From the NCBI RefSeq assembly GCF_000512735.1, contig NZ_CP007028.1, forward strand, positions 310,001 to 374,000: 64,000 nt of DNA, read 5' to 3'. The translations under genes and the position numbers were made by a program. The notes beneath the pieces are model-generated. The model did not search any database and was not told the DNA's origin. It worked only from the letters and a program-made list of their open reading frames with translations. This DNA comes from Thermocrinis ruber. Lineage in GTDB: Bacteria > Aquificota > Aquificia > Aquificales > Aquificaceae. Of this stretch, positions 47,493 through 55,981 are shown piece by piece. The number at the start of each line of letters is the position of its first letter. Within the stretch, counting starts at the first letter, position 1.

Positions 47493-48959
47493 ATGTTTGA
47501 TTATGTGATTGTTGGTGGCGGTATTGGTGGAGTAGTTTCTTACGCTATATTAAAAAAGATAGGTAGAAACGTTGCTTTGCTTGAAAAGGAACCATACTTG
47601 GGCGGTTGTAGTGCAACTTTTAGAAGAAAAAACTACCTATACAACGCTGGAGCTTCCACTTTGGTTGGTCTTGAAGAGCACATGCCATTGGGCAAGGTCT
47701 TTAAATTCTTAAACCTTCCAAAGCCAAAAGTGAAAAAACTTGAAGTTCCAATGGTCGTTTATGTTGGAGATAAAGTAATCAAAAGATACTCAGATAGAGA
47801 AAAAACAATTTTTGAGCTTGAGAAAAATTTTAACTACAAAAACCTAAAATCCCTTTGGCAAAAGGTTTATTCTATATCTGATGCCAACTGGCAGAACATC
47901 TACAGCGTGATACCTATAAACTACAAAAACCCAAAACTACTTTTAAAAAAGTTCTTTGAAAATTGCAGATACATAATGCAAACCTTACCCTATCACTTCA
48001 AGACTTCCTACGAGTTTTTCAAAGATCACTTGGGAAATTTTGATGAGGATTTCAAGCACTTTTTAGACAATCAGATTCTGATGACATCGCAAGGATACAG
48101 TGAAGAGGTTCCTATATCTGTTGGTGCTATGGGTTTAACATACCCAAACCTTGATAATTACTACGTTTATGGTGGAATGGGAAAGGTCTTTGACTTTTTA
48201 GCCCACGACTACAAGAACGTTTTTTTAAGGCATAGGGTAATAAAAATTAGAAAAGTAAAAGATGTTTTCCAGGTTATAACAGACAAGGGAGTTTTTGAGG
48301 CTAAAAACGTGATCCTAAATAAAACCATTTGGGATTACTGCGACTTGCTTGAGGATTTGAAAGAGAATTGCATCAAAAACAGAAAGATATACTCAAAAAT
48401 ATGGTCAAGCTTAACAATCTACTTTAACGTAGAAGATAAAGAGAACTTAATTGATGAATATCACTACCAGATAATTCACAAAGACATAAATCCTTACACC
48501 GGTAGTAATTCCTTCTTTGTATCCGTGTCAGACAAAGAGGACGAAGTGCTTACAAAGGATGGCAAGAAATCTGTAACTATTTCCACACACTGCAAAATAT
48601 CCCTATGGCAGGATTTAGACAAGCAGGAATATCTTGAGAAAAAAGAGAAGGCAAAGGAATTTATCTTAAATAAACTTTTTGAGTATGTGCCCAAGTTTAA
48701 ATACCTCAGCATAGAAAATGTTATAGTAGGAACTCCAAAGACCTTTCAAAGATACACTGGAAGGTACAATGGAACGGTAGGAGGAATACCGCTTATAAAG
48801 GACTACATTCCGCTAAGGTATCCTTTTAACTTTACACCAATAAAAGGTTTGTATTTGGTTGGAGACTCTGTTTTCCCAGGTCAAGGCTGGCCTGGTGTCA
48901 TAGTTGGCGTGCTAAACTTACTTCTGCAAATAGAGGATATAGATGAGATACTTTATTGA
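47493..48959 (+). CDS. CrtI-family FAD-dependent oxidoreductase (carotenoid desaturase/isomerase-like)
   Basis: 488 residues. The N-terminal dinucleotide-binding motif is YVIVGGGIGGVVSYAILKKIGRNVALLEKEPYLGG, followed by CSATFRRKNYLYNAGAST, and the C-terminus has GLYLVGDSVFPGQGWPGVIVGVLN, the FAD-proximal block of the phytoene desaturase/carotene isomerase family. Substrate unknown: no phytoene synthase or other carotenoid gene is nearby. In this context a light-protective pigment or retinoid-like reaction is a reasonable guess. It overlaps the kinase gene by 17 bp. Confidence 0.82.
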   Translation: MFDYVIVGGGIGGVVSYAILKKIGRNVALLEKEPYLGGCSATFRRKNYLYNAGASTLVGLEEHMPLGKVFKFLNLPKPKVKKLEVPMVVYVGDKVIKRYSDREKTIFELEKNFNYKNLKSLWQKVYSISDANWQNIYSVIPINYKNPKLLLKKFFENCRYIMQTLPYHFKTSYEFFKDHLGNFDEDFKHFLDNQILMTSQGYSEEVPISVGAMGLTYPNLDNYYVYGGMGKVFDFLAHDYKNVFLRHRVIKIRKVKDVFQVITDKGVFEAKNVILNKTIWDYCDLLEDLKENCIKNRKIYSKIWSSLTIYFNVEDKENLIDEYHYQIIHKDINPYTGSNSFFVSVSDKEDEVLTKDGKKSVTISTHCKISLWQDLDKQEYLEKKEKAKEFILNKLFEYVPKFKYLSIENVIVGTPKTFQRYTGRYNGTVGGIPLIKDYIPLRYPFNFTPIKGLYLVGDSVFPGQGWPGVIVGVLNLLLQIEDIDEILY

Positions 48960-49935
48960 GATAAACAGAAAAGACTGGACGATAGTGTTTGTCTTTGGCT
49001 TAGTGTTTGGTTCAATTCTTGGCGGTTTTATATCTCTAATTTTGAACATTCCCGTTATAAAGGGAATGATTTCCGGTGCTATTTTTGGATTTTTTATATT
49101 TGTGTTTTCTTTTACTTTAATCAATCTAAGCAACAAGAAGATCCTGCCCTTGTTGAGCGATAAATACTGGACTTTTGTGAGTCTCTTAATGGCTTTCTTT
49201 GCTGGATTTCTTGGAAGTATAACCGCCTTTGAATTTATAAAGATGCTAAAACTGATAGAACTGGAGTTTTCCGTTCTACTTCTCCTCTATCTGAGCGCAA
49301 TGGTAGGACTCTTGACAATGTTAATAGGTAATCTTTTATACATGATTGTAAATTCCAAGAAAGTAGAGGAAGAGTTGAATAGGTTAAACATAGAGCTAAG
49401 GCTAAAAGCATTAGAGTATCAGATAAATCCACACTTTTTATTCAACGCTTTAAACACACTCTCGGAGTTAATTTACATAGACCCAAAGCTTGCGGAAAAA
49501 GGAATGCTAAAACTATCTCAATTCCTAAGAATGATCATAGACGAGAATAGCATCATAACCTTACAGGATGAGCTTAAAATAGTGAAAAACTTTATCTTTA
49601 TTGAGAAGTTAAGATTTCCCGCCATAGAGTTTGAGTTTAACATAGACAAAGATACACTATCTTTGCAAGTCCCTAAGATGTCCATACAGCTTCTTGTTGA
49701 AAATGCCATAAAGCATGGTTTGAGAAACAACGGAAAAGTTATCATAAACTCTTACATAAAAGATGGATATCTTTATGTGGAGGTTAAAGATAGCGGAAAA
49801 GGTTTTGAAGATATAAAGGAGGGAACGGGTCTTAAAAATCTGAGAGAGAGATTAAAGATATTTTTCAACGGAGAGTTAGAATACTTTTATGATGGAAAGT
49901 TTTCCACATTCAGATTTTTTTATAAAATCCTTTAG
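48943..49935 (+). CDS. LytS-type sensor histidine kinase
   Basis: 330 residues. Four to five transmembrane helices in residues about 10-140, then the His_kinase domain with the phospho-His in LEYQINPHFLFNALNTLSELIY and a C-terminal HATPase (LLVENAIKHGLRNN, VKDSGKGFEDIKEGTGLKNLRERL). No PAS, LOV or other soluble sensor domain is visible, so the membrane part senses the signal. It should phosphorylate the LytTR regulator at 45.7 kb. It converges on the flavin reductase gene with a 26-bp overlap. Confidence 0.92.
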   Translation: MRYFIEINRKDWTIVFVFGLVFGSILGGFISLILNIPVIKGMISGAIFGFFIFVFSFTLINLSNKKILPLLSDKYWTFVSLLMAFFAGFLGSITAFEFIKMLKLIELEFSVLLLLYLSAMVGLLTMLIGNLLYMIVNSKKVEEELNRLNIELRLKALEYQINPHFLFNALNTLSELIYIDPKLAEKGMLKLSQFLRMIIDENSIITLQDELKIVKNFIFIEKLRFPAIEFEFNIDKDTLSLQVPKMSIQLLVENAIKHGLRNNGKVIINSYIKDGYLYVEVKDSGKGFEDIKEGTGLKNLRERLKIFFNGELEYFYDGKFSTFRFFYKIL

Positions 49936-50422
49936 TGTTGAAGCAGTAGTAGTTCTTTCCCATTGAGAAAACTAACTTATTCTTGGGTTTTACCTTTCCT
50001 CGCTTGTACTTTATTGCTAAAACCCTACCAATCACGAGGGAATGATCCTGAAAATCCAATTTTTCATAAACTTCACACTCATAAACCATAAAGGACTCTA
50101 AGATGCTTTTTGAAGCCACTTTTTCGCTATCTATCAAATGTATGTTCTTCATTAAGCTTAGTTTATCAACTTGGTCTCCGTGATAAGAGCCTGCAATAAG
50201 AATTTGTTCAAAGTACTCTGATGTTAAAAAATTGATTGTGAAGTTGTCTTTCAAAAGCCTGTAGCTGTAGTTTGTCTTATCTATGGATATAGAGTATAAA
50301 AAGGGATTTTTATTTACAGGCGTATGCCAGCCAACGGTAAAAGGATTTTCGCCCACGACCACTATAACGAGCGGCCGTGGGACATATCCAAGGGTATAAC
50401 CATTCTCTATTGTTTTAAACAT
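49910..50422 (-). CDS. Flavin reductase-like FMN-binding split-barrel protein
   Basis: 170 residues. RPLVIVVVGENPFTVGWHTPVNKNPFLYSISIDKTNYSYRLLKDNFTINFLTSEYFEQILIAGSYHGDQVDKL is the flavin-reductase-like pattern, followed by SFMVYECEVYEKLDFQDHSLVIGRVLAI. Such proteins reduce FMN/FAD with NAD(P)H or use bound FMN. It could supply reduced flavin to the divergent photolyase; that is inference from position. Confidence 0.82.
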   Translation of the reverse strand: MFKTIENGYTLGYVPRPLVIVVVGENPFTVGWHTPVNKNPFLYSISIDKTNYSYRLLKDNFTINFLTSEYFEQILIAGSYHGDQVDKLSLMKNIHLIDSEKVASKSILESFMVYECEVYEKLDFQDHSLVIGRVLAIKYKRGKVKPKNKLVFSMGKNYYCFNTKGFYKKI

Positions 50423-50572
50423 TTGCTTTTTGCTTACTAAAGGTACTCGACCAACACATTAGGGCTACTAAAAACTTCCTCATGGTACTGCTTCCTAAGG
50501 TCTATTTCACTGGACATTCTACAGGAAATGTTTTTCATGATGAAGTTAATTTTTATCGCATTAAACTTAAAA

Positions 50573-50593
50573 TTTTACAGGTTATTTGTAAAA
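50573..50593. promoter_or_regulatory. Inverted repeat in the photolyase/flavin reductase intergenic region
   Basis: Perfect 7-bp arms TTTTACA (50573-50579) and TGTAAAA (50587-50593), 7 bp apart, 45 bp before the photolyase ATG. This is a plausible operator for a dimeric regulator. The rest of the 216-bp divergent region (50423-50638) shows no gene. Confidence 0.4.
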
Positions 50594-50638
50594 AAACTAA
50601 AATAAGCATGAGTTATTATGGAAAAAAGGAGATAAGTA

Positions 50639-52009
50639 ATGGAGCAAGAATTCACAGGAAGAGTAAAGGTTATAAACCGCAGACAGTTTAACACAAATGG
50701 CAAATACATAATATACTGGATTTCTCACAGCCACAGGGCACACTTCAACCATAGCCTTGAGTTTGCCATAGAGCTGTCAAACCAAAGCGGAAAACCACTA
50801 TTGGTATACTTCCTAATAACAGACAAGTATAAATACTCAAACGCACGATACTACAAATTTATGTTGGATGGGATTTTAGAAGCCAAAAAATCCGTAGAAG
50901 AGAGAGGGATAAAGTTTGCTATAGAAAAGGTAAATGATATTAGACAAAGGATTATAGAGCTATCAGAGAATGCCTATGCTTTGATTACAGATAAAGCATA
51001 CTTGAAGTATCACAGAAAGCTAAACAAATACATAGCGGACAGATTAGATGTTCCAGTGTATGAAATAGAGTCTGATGTGTGCGTTCCAGTTGAGATTGCA
51101 TCAGACAGGCAAGAACCTTATGCCTTTACCTTTAGAAAAAAGATTTACAGTTTGTTGGACAAATACATTGTTGAACTAAAGCCAAGGGAGCCGAAGATTA
51201 AATCGGTTAGCTTTGATTTTGGGATAGAGGAGATAGCTTTCAACAACTCCTTGGAGATTTTAAACATTCTCAACATAGACAAAAGCGTTAGCTTATCACC
51301 TTTTGTGGGAGGCTACAGTCAAGCAAGAAAATACTTGGAGGAGTTTATTGAGAAAAAACTGCATAGATACAAAGAGTTCAGGTCTCATCCGGAGCTTGAC
51401 TATCAGTCAAACCTTAGTCCTTATTTGCACTTTGGACAGATCTCGCCCATAGAAGTGGTCCTTGAGGTTTTATCAAAGTATGGAAGGAATGATGAAAACG
51501 TAGATAGCTTTTTTAACGAGCTTATAGTTTGGAGGGAGCTTGCGAGGAACTTTTGCTACTACAATCCAAACTATAATCAGTATGAAGGTATTCCGGAATG
51601 GGCTAAAGAAACATTGGAAGAACACAAAAACGACAAGAGGGAGTATATTTACACGATTGAAGAGCTTGAAAATGCAAAAACTCACGATGAATATTGGAAT
51701 TCCGCACAGTTAGAACTTTTGAAAACAGGGAAGATGCACAACTACATGAGAATGTATTGGTGCAAAAAGCTTATAGAATGGACGGATGACCCAAAGAAAG
51801 CCTTTGATATAGCGTGCTATCTGAACGATAAATACGAGCTTGATGGAAGGGACCCAAACGGTTATGCGGGAATATCTTGGTGTTTTGGAACCCACGACAG
51901 ACCTTGGAAAGAGAGAAAAATCTTTGGAAAAATCCGATACATGAGTGCATCGGGCTTAGAAGCAAAGTTTGACATTAAAAAGTATGTAGAAAAAGTAAAG
52001 AACTTATGA
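50639..52009 (+). CDS. Class II CPD photolyase
   Basis: 456 residues. The N-terminal photolyase domain (YIIYWISHSHRAHFNHSLEFAIELSNQSGKPLLVYFLI) and the class II FAD-binding C-terminus (HDEYWNSAQLELLKTGKMHNYMRMYWCKKLIEWT, then LDGRDPNGYAGISWCFGTHDRPWKERKIFGKIRYM) are complete. It repairs cyclobutane pyrimidine dimers with light energy. AAGGAG precedes the ATG. AT-rich, unlike most of the window, so probably acquired together with the upstream cluster. Confidence 0.95.
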   Translation: MEQEFTGRVKVINRRQFNTNGKYIIYWISHSHRAHFNHSLEFAIELSNQSGKPLLVYFLITDKYKYSNARYYKFMLDGILEAKKSVEERGIKFAIEKVNDIRQRIIELSENAYALITDKAYLKYHRKLNKYIADRLDVPVYEIESDVCVPVEIASDRQEPYAFTFRKKIYSLLDKYIVELKPREPKIKSVSFDFGIEEIAFNNSLEILNILNIDKSVSLSPFVGGYSQARKYLEEFIEKKLHRYKEFRSHPELDYQSNLSPYLHFGQISPIEVVLEVLSKYGRNDENVDSFFNELIVWRELARNFCYYNPNYNQYEGIPEWAKETLEEHKNDKREYIYTIEELENAKTHDEYWNSAQLELLKTGKMHNYMRMYWCKKLIEWTDDPKKAFDIACYLNDKYELDGRDPNGYAGISWCFGTHDRPWKERKIFGKIRYMSASGLEAKFDIKKYVEKVKNL

Positions 52010-52012
52010 AGC

Positions 52013-52357
52013 TTATTCACTCAGGACTTCAAGGGAAGAAAGAACACGCCTTAGGTCTCCCTTTATACGCACCCTTCCGCTGGCAATGTATTGAAGAATC
52101 CTCTGGGGCTTTTCTAAGAGCCTTTTAAACTCTCTGTAACCCAAGTATATTTTACTGTCTGAGATGTCCTCCTGATGAACTTCCTTTATTTTTCCCTCTC
52201 CTACCAAAAACAGGACCTTCTCAAAGCTATGGGGTAGTTCTATTGCCACCAGTATAGGAGGGGATATTTTTGTTAGCTTTTCCCTGTGTCCTTCCTCCAG
52301 CTTGTGTGCCAGAGCCCTGAGCTCTATTTTGATGTCTTCAGAAGTGGCTTTCAACAT
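52013..52357 (-). CDS. Hypothetical protein, possibly SCP2-like
   Basis: 114 residues. The arrangement of HKLEEGHREKLTKISPPILVAIELPHSFEKVLFLVGEGKIKEVHQEDISDSKIYLGYREFKRLLEKPQRILQYIASGRVRIKGDLRRVLSSL resembles the sterol-carrier-protein-2 fold (a strand pair, a lipid-facing middle and a final VRIKGD..V..L). Lipid binding is inferred weakly. It ends the minus-strand operon that starts at 55.85 kb and overlaps the gene before it by 20 bp. Confidence 0.5.
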   Translation of the reverse strand: MLKATSEDIKIELRALAHKLEEGHREKLTKISPPILVAIELPHSFEKVLFLVGEGKIKEVHQEDISDSKIYLGYREFKRLLEKPQRILQYIASGRVRIKGDLRRVLSSLEVLSE

Positions 52358-52595
52358 GGATTATGCTTTTCTCTCCGCAGAGCTCATTTACCAGAGCTTC
52401 CAAGTATTGATGGGCTTCCTCCTCGGTGGGATATATACCAAGGATGGCGGGGAGGAGGGGCTGGGGCAAATGAACCACCAGATTATACACCCTTCTCCTT
52501 TTGCCCTCCACCTCTATTACGCTCTCTTCTATAGAAAAGGCTATTGCATGGTAGGCGTTTATATACCTACCGCTCCTTGTCTTTATCAGTTTCAT
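52338..52595 (-). CDS. Hypothetical protein, 85 residues
   Basis: Not recognised. Beta-rich start (RSGRYINAYHAIAFSIEESVIEVEGKRRRVYNLVVHLP) followed by a helix (PTEEEAHQYLEALVNELCGEK). It sits in the metal ATPase operon between the coiled-coil protein and the SCP2-like protein, abutting the former and overlapping the latter. Tight packing supports a real gene. Confidence 0.55.
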   Translation of the reverse strand: MKLIKTRSGRYINAYHAIAFSIEESVIEVEGKRRRVYNLVVHLPQPLLPAILGIYPTEEEAHQYLEALVNELCGEKSIIHVESHF

Positions 52596-52867
52596 TATTT
52601 TTGCTCTTCCTCTTTCTTTTCCTCCTTGAGGGCACCTTTGGCTCCTTCAATTGCACCAACAGCGGCGCCCTTTACCACTGCAAAGGCTTTCTCCGCTATT
52701 TCCATGGCGGTTTTGCCCACCTCCGAAGCAGTTTCCACCAGCTTTTTAACTGCTTCCTGAGGAAGCTCCTTTAGAGACTTGCCCTCCTCAACGGAGAGCT
52801 TCTTCTTGAGTTCTTCCAGCTCTTGCTTGATCCTCTCTAACTCTTGCTTTAGGTCCTTCTCTTCCAT
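52595..52867 (-). CDS. Small coiled-coil/amphipathic protein
   Basis: 90 residues. A coiled coil at 1-40 (EKDLKQELERIKQELEELKKKLS), then an Ala/Gly-rich amphipathic stretch (VETASEVGKTAMEIAEKAFAVVKGAAVGAIEGAKGALKEEKK) that recalls LEA-like or membrane-surface helices. No known family. A GGAGG precedes its ATG. It lies directly after the P-type ATPase gene. Confidence 0.6.
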   Translation of the reverse strand: MEEKDLKQELERIKQELEELKKKLSVEEGKSLKELPQEAVKKLVETASEVGKTAMEIAEKAFAVVKGAAVGAIEGAKGALKEEKKEEEQK

Positions 52868-52879
52868 GGCTAAACCTCC

Positions 52880-54958
52880 TTAAATTTTTTTAAGGGCATA
52901 GGTAGCTAAAGCGATAGTGCTACCGTTGTTTATTAAGGTGGCAATGCTTGGACCTATCAGTCCAAGGGCAGAGCCCACTAAGCCTACCGTGTTTGCTATG
53001 GCGTTCAGGCTGTATATTCTGGATAACTTTCTCATGAGCCCTTGGGACACATCCACCACATCCAAAAGGTGCCACAAACTGTCTCCGATAACCACATCCG
53101 CTACCTCTATGGCTATGTCCGTTCCGCTTCTTAGAGATATACCCACGTTTGCACTGGTCAGGGCTGGCGAGTCGTTTACTCCATCTCCAACAAAGACTAC
53201 TATCCTGCCTTCTTCCCTGAGCTTTTTGACGATCTGAGCCTTCTCTGCGGGAAAGACCCTCGCATAAAATTGGTCCACGCCCAAAGTTTTGGCTATGTAG
53301 CTGGCTACACCCTCGTTGTCGCCAGTGCAAAGGATAACCCTCTTGCCCCTGCTTTTCAGGGCTCTGACCACATCCCTAGCTTCCTCTCTCAGTGGGTCCG
53401 AGAAGGTGATAAGCCCCACAATTTTTCTCTCTTGGACAAGATACAGGACGCTTTTTCCCTCCGAGTGGAACTTATCCACCAGCTCTCTAATCTCCTGGGA
53501 GATCTTTATTCTCTTTTTTTGCATAAATCGTGTGCTACCAAGCAAAAAGTGCTTTCCAGCAATAACGCCTTCTATACCAAGCCCTATATGATACTTGGAA
53601 TCCAGTCTTGGCAATAGCGTTATTCCCCTCTCCTCCGCCAGCCTTACTATTGCCCTTGCTACAGGATGGGTGATCCTCTGCTCAAGAGATGCACCATAAA
53701 GCAGAACATCCTCCTCTGAGATGGACAAACCCACCACATCCATTATGCGAGGGTGCCCCACTGTCAGGGTGCCTGTCTTGTCCATTACAAAGGTGTCCGC
53801 TTTTGCCAAAAGCTCCAGCTTGCTTCCACTTTTTACCAAAATACCTCTCTCAGCCAGTTGGGATATGGCACTGAGAACACCCACAGGAGTAGAAAGATGC
53901 ACGCCCGTGTGATAATCCACTATTAGCACAGAAGACAGCCTCTGAAGGTTTCTCGTAAGGGCATAAGCGGAAAGCCCTACTGCCATAGTAGGGAGGACGA
54001 ATCTGTTGGCAAACTCTTCTGCCTTCTTTTGAATGCTCAAAGGCTCCTTTATGTTTTGCTCTATGATCTTTACTATGCCCGCAACCACCGTGTCTTCTCC
54101 CACCGCCTGAACTCTTACATAGAGCTTTCCATCCTCCACAAGGGTACCCGCATAGACCTTGTTCCCAGACCTCTTTAAAACAGGATTTGACTCGCCCGTT
54201 AGCGATGCCTGATTTACTAAAGCTTCTCCCTCTATAACCTCTCCATCTGCGGTAATCTTCTCTCCTGCATAGACTACTATGATATCCCCCACCTTTAGCT
54301 CTTCAGCCCTTACCCTTTTTGCCTGTCCGTCTGCAACCACCAGCCAAGCATAATCCTTTCTATACTCCATTAGGGCTTCTATGCTACTGTATGCCTTCCT
54401 TTCTATCTTTTCCTCCAAATAATCCCCAAGGGACAAAAGCCAAGCCATAAGCTGGGCGGAGAAGGGGCTACCCGAAAGGGAGGTGAGAACTACGGCGGAC
54501 GCATCAAGAGTATGAACATCTATCTTCCTTCTTTTCAGAGAGTTAAAGGCTTTTCTAAAGACGGGCAGGCTGGAGAAGAGGGCGAGACCTCTCAAAAGAG
54601 GGTTTGGTAGAGGCAGAAAATTTAGCAATAGCCCAAGGCTTGCCACTCCAAACCAAAAGCTATCGCCTCCATCCTTCTCTGGGCTAATTCTAACCTTTTC
54701 TTTGCTGAGGTCCTCCAAAAAGAGTTCAGGGGTAGAAGTTTGAAGGTAGTTTATAAAGCCTATCAGGTCAAACTCAGATGGCTCGTAGCGTATGGTTATA
54801 CTTCCTGAGGATTTGCTGTAAGCTACTTCCTTTACACCTCCGAACTTCTCAAAGAAGGCTCCTATGACCTCCTCCGGGTGGTGGAGTAGGCTAAAAAGAG
54901 GCGAGGAGATTTTGAGGCTACCTGCCCTGAGCCTTTTGATCTGGTAAGGTATGGGCAT
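52880..54958 (-). CDS. P1B-type metal-transporting ATPase without canonical CPx motif
   Basis: 692 residues. An HMA_2-like N-terminal domain (about 1-85) without CxxC, then actuator TGES (ASLTGESNP), phosphorylation DKTGTLT (VMDKTGTLTVGHP) and hinge GDGVNDSPAL. The ion-site helix reads VDYHTGVHLSTPVGVLSAI where CPC/CPH/SPC would be expected, so metal specificity cannot be read from the usual code; Mn, Zn or Co are candidates. It starts with TGATG overlap to the small TM protein gene, so they are translationally coupled. Confidence 0.88.
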   Translation of the reverse strand: MPIPYQIKRLRAGSLKISSPLFSLLHHPEEVIGAFFEKFGGVKEVAYSKSSGSITIRYEPSEFDLIGFINYLQTSTPELFLEDLSKEKVRISPEKDGGDSFWFGVASLGLLLNFLPLPNPLLRGLALFSSLPVFRKAFNSLKRRKIDVHTLDASAVVLTSLSGSPFSAQLMAWLLSLGDYLEEKIERKAYSSIEALMEYRKDYAWLVVADGQAKRVRAEELKVGDIIVVYAGEKITADGEVIEGEALVNQASLTGESNPVLKRSGNKVYAGTLVEDGKLYVRVQAVGEDTVVAGIVKIIEQNIKEPLSIQKKAEEFANRFVLPTMAVGLSAYALTRNLQRLSSVLIVDYHTGVHLSTPVGVLSAISQLAERGILVKSGSKLELLAKADTFVMDKTGTLTVGHPRIMDVVGLSISEEDVLLYGASLEQRITHPVARAIVRLAEERGITLLPRLDSKYHIGLGIEGVIAGKHFLLGSTRFMQKKRIKISQEIRELVDKFHSEGKSVLYLVQERKIVGLITFSDPLREEARDVVRALKSRGKRVILCTGDNEGVASYIAKTLGVDQFYARVFPAEKAQIVKKLREEGRIVVFVGDGVNDSPALTSANVGISLRSGTDIAIEVADVVIGDSLWHLLDVVDVSQGLMRKLSRIYSLNAIANTVGLVGSALGLIGPSIATLINNGSTIALATYALKKI

Positions 54959-55158
54959 CAGCCTTCCTCTTTCTTCTCTTGAAGTTTGCTCTCCAATGCT
55001 TTAATTAGGGCTTCTATTTCCTTTTGAGCTTCTTCTAACTTTTTGTGCTCTTGCATTCTGCTTAGCATATAGGCACCAAGAATGCCAAGTCCAAAACCCA
55101 AGGCAAAGCTAAAGGGTCCCGAACAGAAAGTCCTGCTTAGGATCTGACTAAAGTTCAT
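54958..55158 (-). CDS. Small membrane-anchored coiled-coil protein of the metal ATPase operon
   Basis: 66 residues: one transmembrane helix (GPFSFALGFGLGILGAYMLSRM) and a charged coiled coil (EHKKLEEAQKEIEALIKALESKLQEKKEEG). Immediately upstream of and coupled to the P-type ATPase gene. In layout it resembles PacL-type/DUF1490 small proteins that dock on P-type ATPases; primary sequence similarity is not strong. No Cys-rich or His-rich metal motif. Confidence 0.65.
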   Translation of the reverse strand: MNFSQILSRTFCSGPFSFALGFGLGILGAYMLSRMQEHKKLEEAQKEIEALIKALESKLQEKKEEG

Positions 55159-55170
55159 CTCTTAACCTCC

Positions 55171-55485
55171 TTACAGGTTTTGTTTTATGCGTTGCAAAGC
55201 TTCCTGCTGTTTTTGGAGTATCTCAAGCTTTCTTTCAATCTCTAACTTATAAAGGTGTTTTGCCTCTGCCACCACATCCTCCCAGAACTCCTTGTTCTCA
55301 TCTATGCTGGCTGACAGCCACTCCTTGAAGGCTATAACCTCCTTGGTGGCAGACACCAGCAAAGGTCTTGAGTCCTTTAAGAGCCTGTTTAGTACCACAA
55401 GACCCACAAATGCTCCCACACCGTAAAGGAGCATGTTGGTGCTTAGGCATCCTCCTATGGTGGATGGAATGTTAAAGTTCAGCAT
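55171..55485 (-). CDS. Small membrane protein of the metal ATPase operon (PacL/DUF5132-like)
   Basis: 104 residues: N-terminal PSTIGGCLSTN, transmembrane MLLYGVGAFVGLVVLNRLL, then KDSRPLLVSATKEVIAFKEWLSASIDENKEFWEDVVAEAKHLYKLEIERKLEILQKQQEALQRIKQ. A Gly-rich span followed by SATKE...EDVVAEA is like DUF1490/PacL proteins next to CtpC-type ATPases and DUF5132 proteins next to other P-type ATPases. It has an AAAGGAGG-type leader shared with the 66-residue protein. Confidence 0.6.
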   Translation of the reverse strand: MLNFNIPSTIGGCLSTNMLLYGVGAFVGLVVLNRLLKDSRPLLVSATKEVIAFKEWLSASIDENKEFWEDVVAEAKHLYKLEIERKLEILQKQQEALQRIKQNL

Positions 55486-55488
55486 CCT

Positions 55489-55854
55489 TTACCTCCCAAA
55501 GGTAGTTTTAAGGGTAGGTACAATAAACATAGTGCATAAAGAAAAACTTAGCAATCCTACCGCAAAACCAAAGGTAAAAACAGAAAAGGCAAGCTTGAGG
55601 GCAGGGTGCTTGATGAAAGGAGAAAGATAAAAATGCAAATCTTCAATCGTTAGACTTTCCCTTCTCTCTAAGTTCTTACGCAGGCTTTCTAATAGGGCTT
55701 GGTCCTCTACTTTGAGTTTTAAAGTCTTGTAACCTTCCTTTTCTATTGTTATACCCTTTAAACCCTCCACCCTACTTTTAAAGAGAACCTTCTCCTCCAC
55801 GCTATCAAAGTATATGCTCAGCATGTTGCCATAGGTGGCTACGTGATTTATCAT
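55489..55854 (-). CDS. HMA_2-like membrane-anchored protein, first gene of the metal ATPase operon
   Basis: 121 residues. N-terminal ferredoxin-like domain without CxxC (VATYGNMLSIYFDSVEEKVLFKSRVEGLKGITIEKEGYKTLKLKVED), then IEDLHFYLSPFIKHPALKLAFSVFTFGFAVGLLSFSLCTMF with one or two transmembrane segments. The FIKHPALK motif is typical of HMA_2-domain proteins found beside P-type ATPases. Likely promoter signals lie just upstream (55878-55899). Confidence 0.6.
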   Translation of the reverse strand: MINHVATYGNMLSIYFDSVEEKVLFKSRVEGLKGITIEKEGYKTLKLKVEDQALLESLRKNLERRESLTIEDLHFYLSPFIKHPALKLAFSVFTFGFAVGLLSFSLCTMFIVPTLKTTFGR

Positions 55855-55877
55855 TAGCTATATTGTAAAGGTAAAAC

Positions 55878-55899
55878 GTTAAGAAATTGTTAAGAAAAA
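55878..55899. promoter_or_regulatory. Tandem 11-bp repeats upstream of the metal ATPase operon
   Basis: GTTAAGAAATT (55878-55888) and GTTAAGAAAAA (55889-55899) lie 24-45 bp before the operon start. On the coding strand they read as CTTAA-N6-CTTAA, the 11-bp period favoured by OmpR/PhoB-family regulators, which often control metal efflux. Confidence 0.45.
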
Positions 55900-55981
55900 G
55901 GGGAAGATTTGAGGACGGCAACTTTTTAGCTTAAGGAAGCGTACATGAAGAAGAGGCAAGCCATCTAAAGACGGTTCTGCA

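Noticed and set aside
50482-50691. 69-codon plus-strand frame before the photolyase gene
   Set aside because: Overlaps the photolyase start in another frame, has no start signals and crosses a probable operator.
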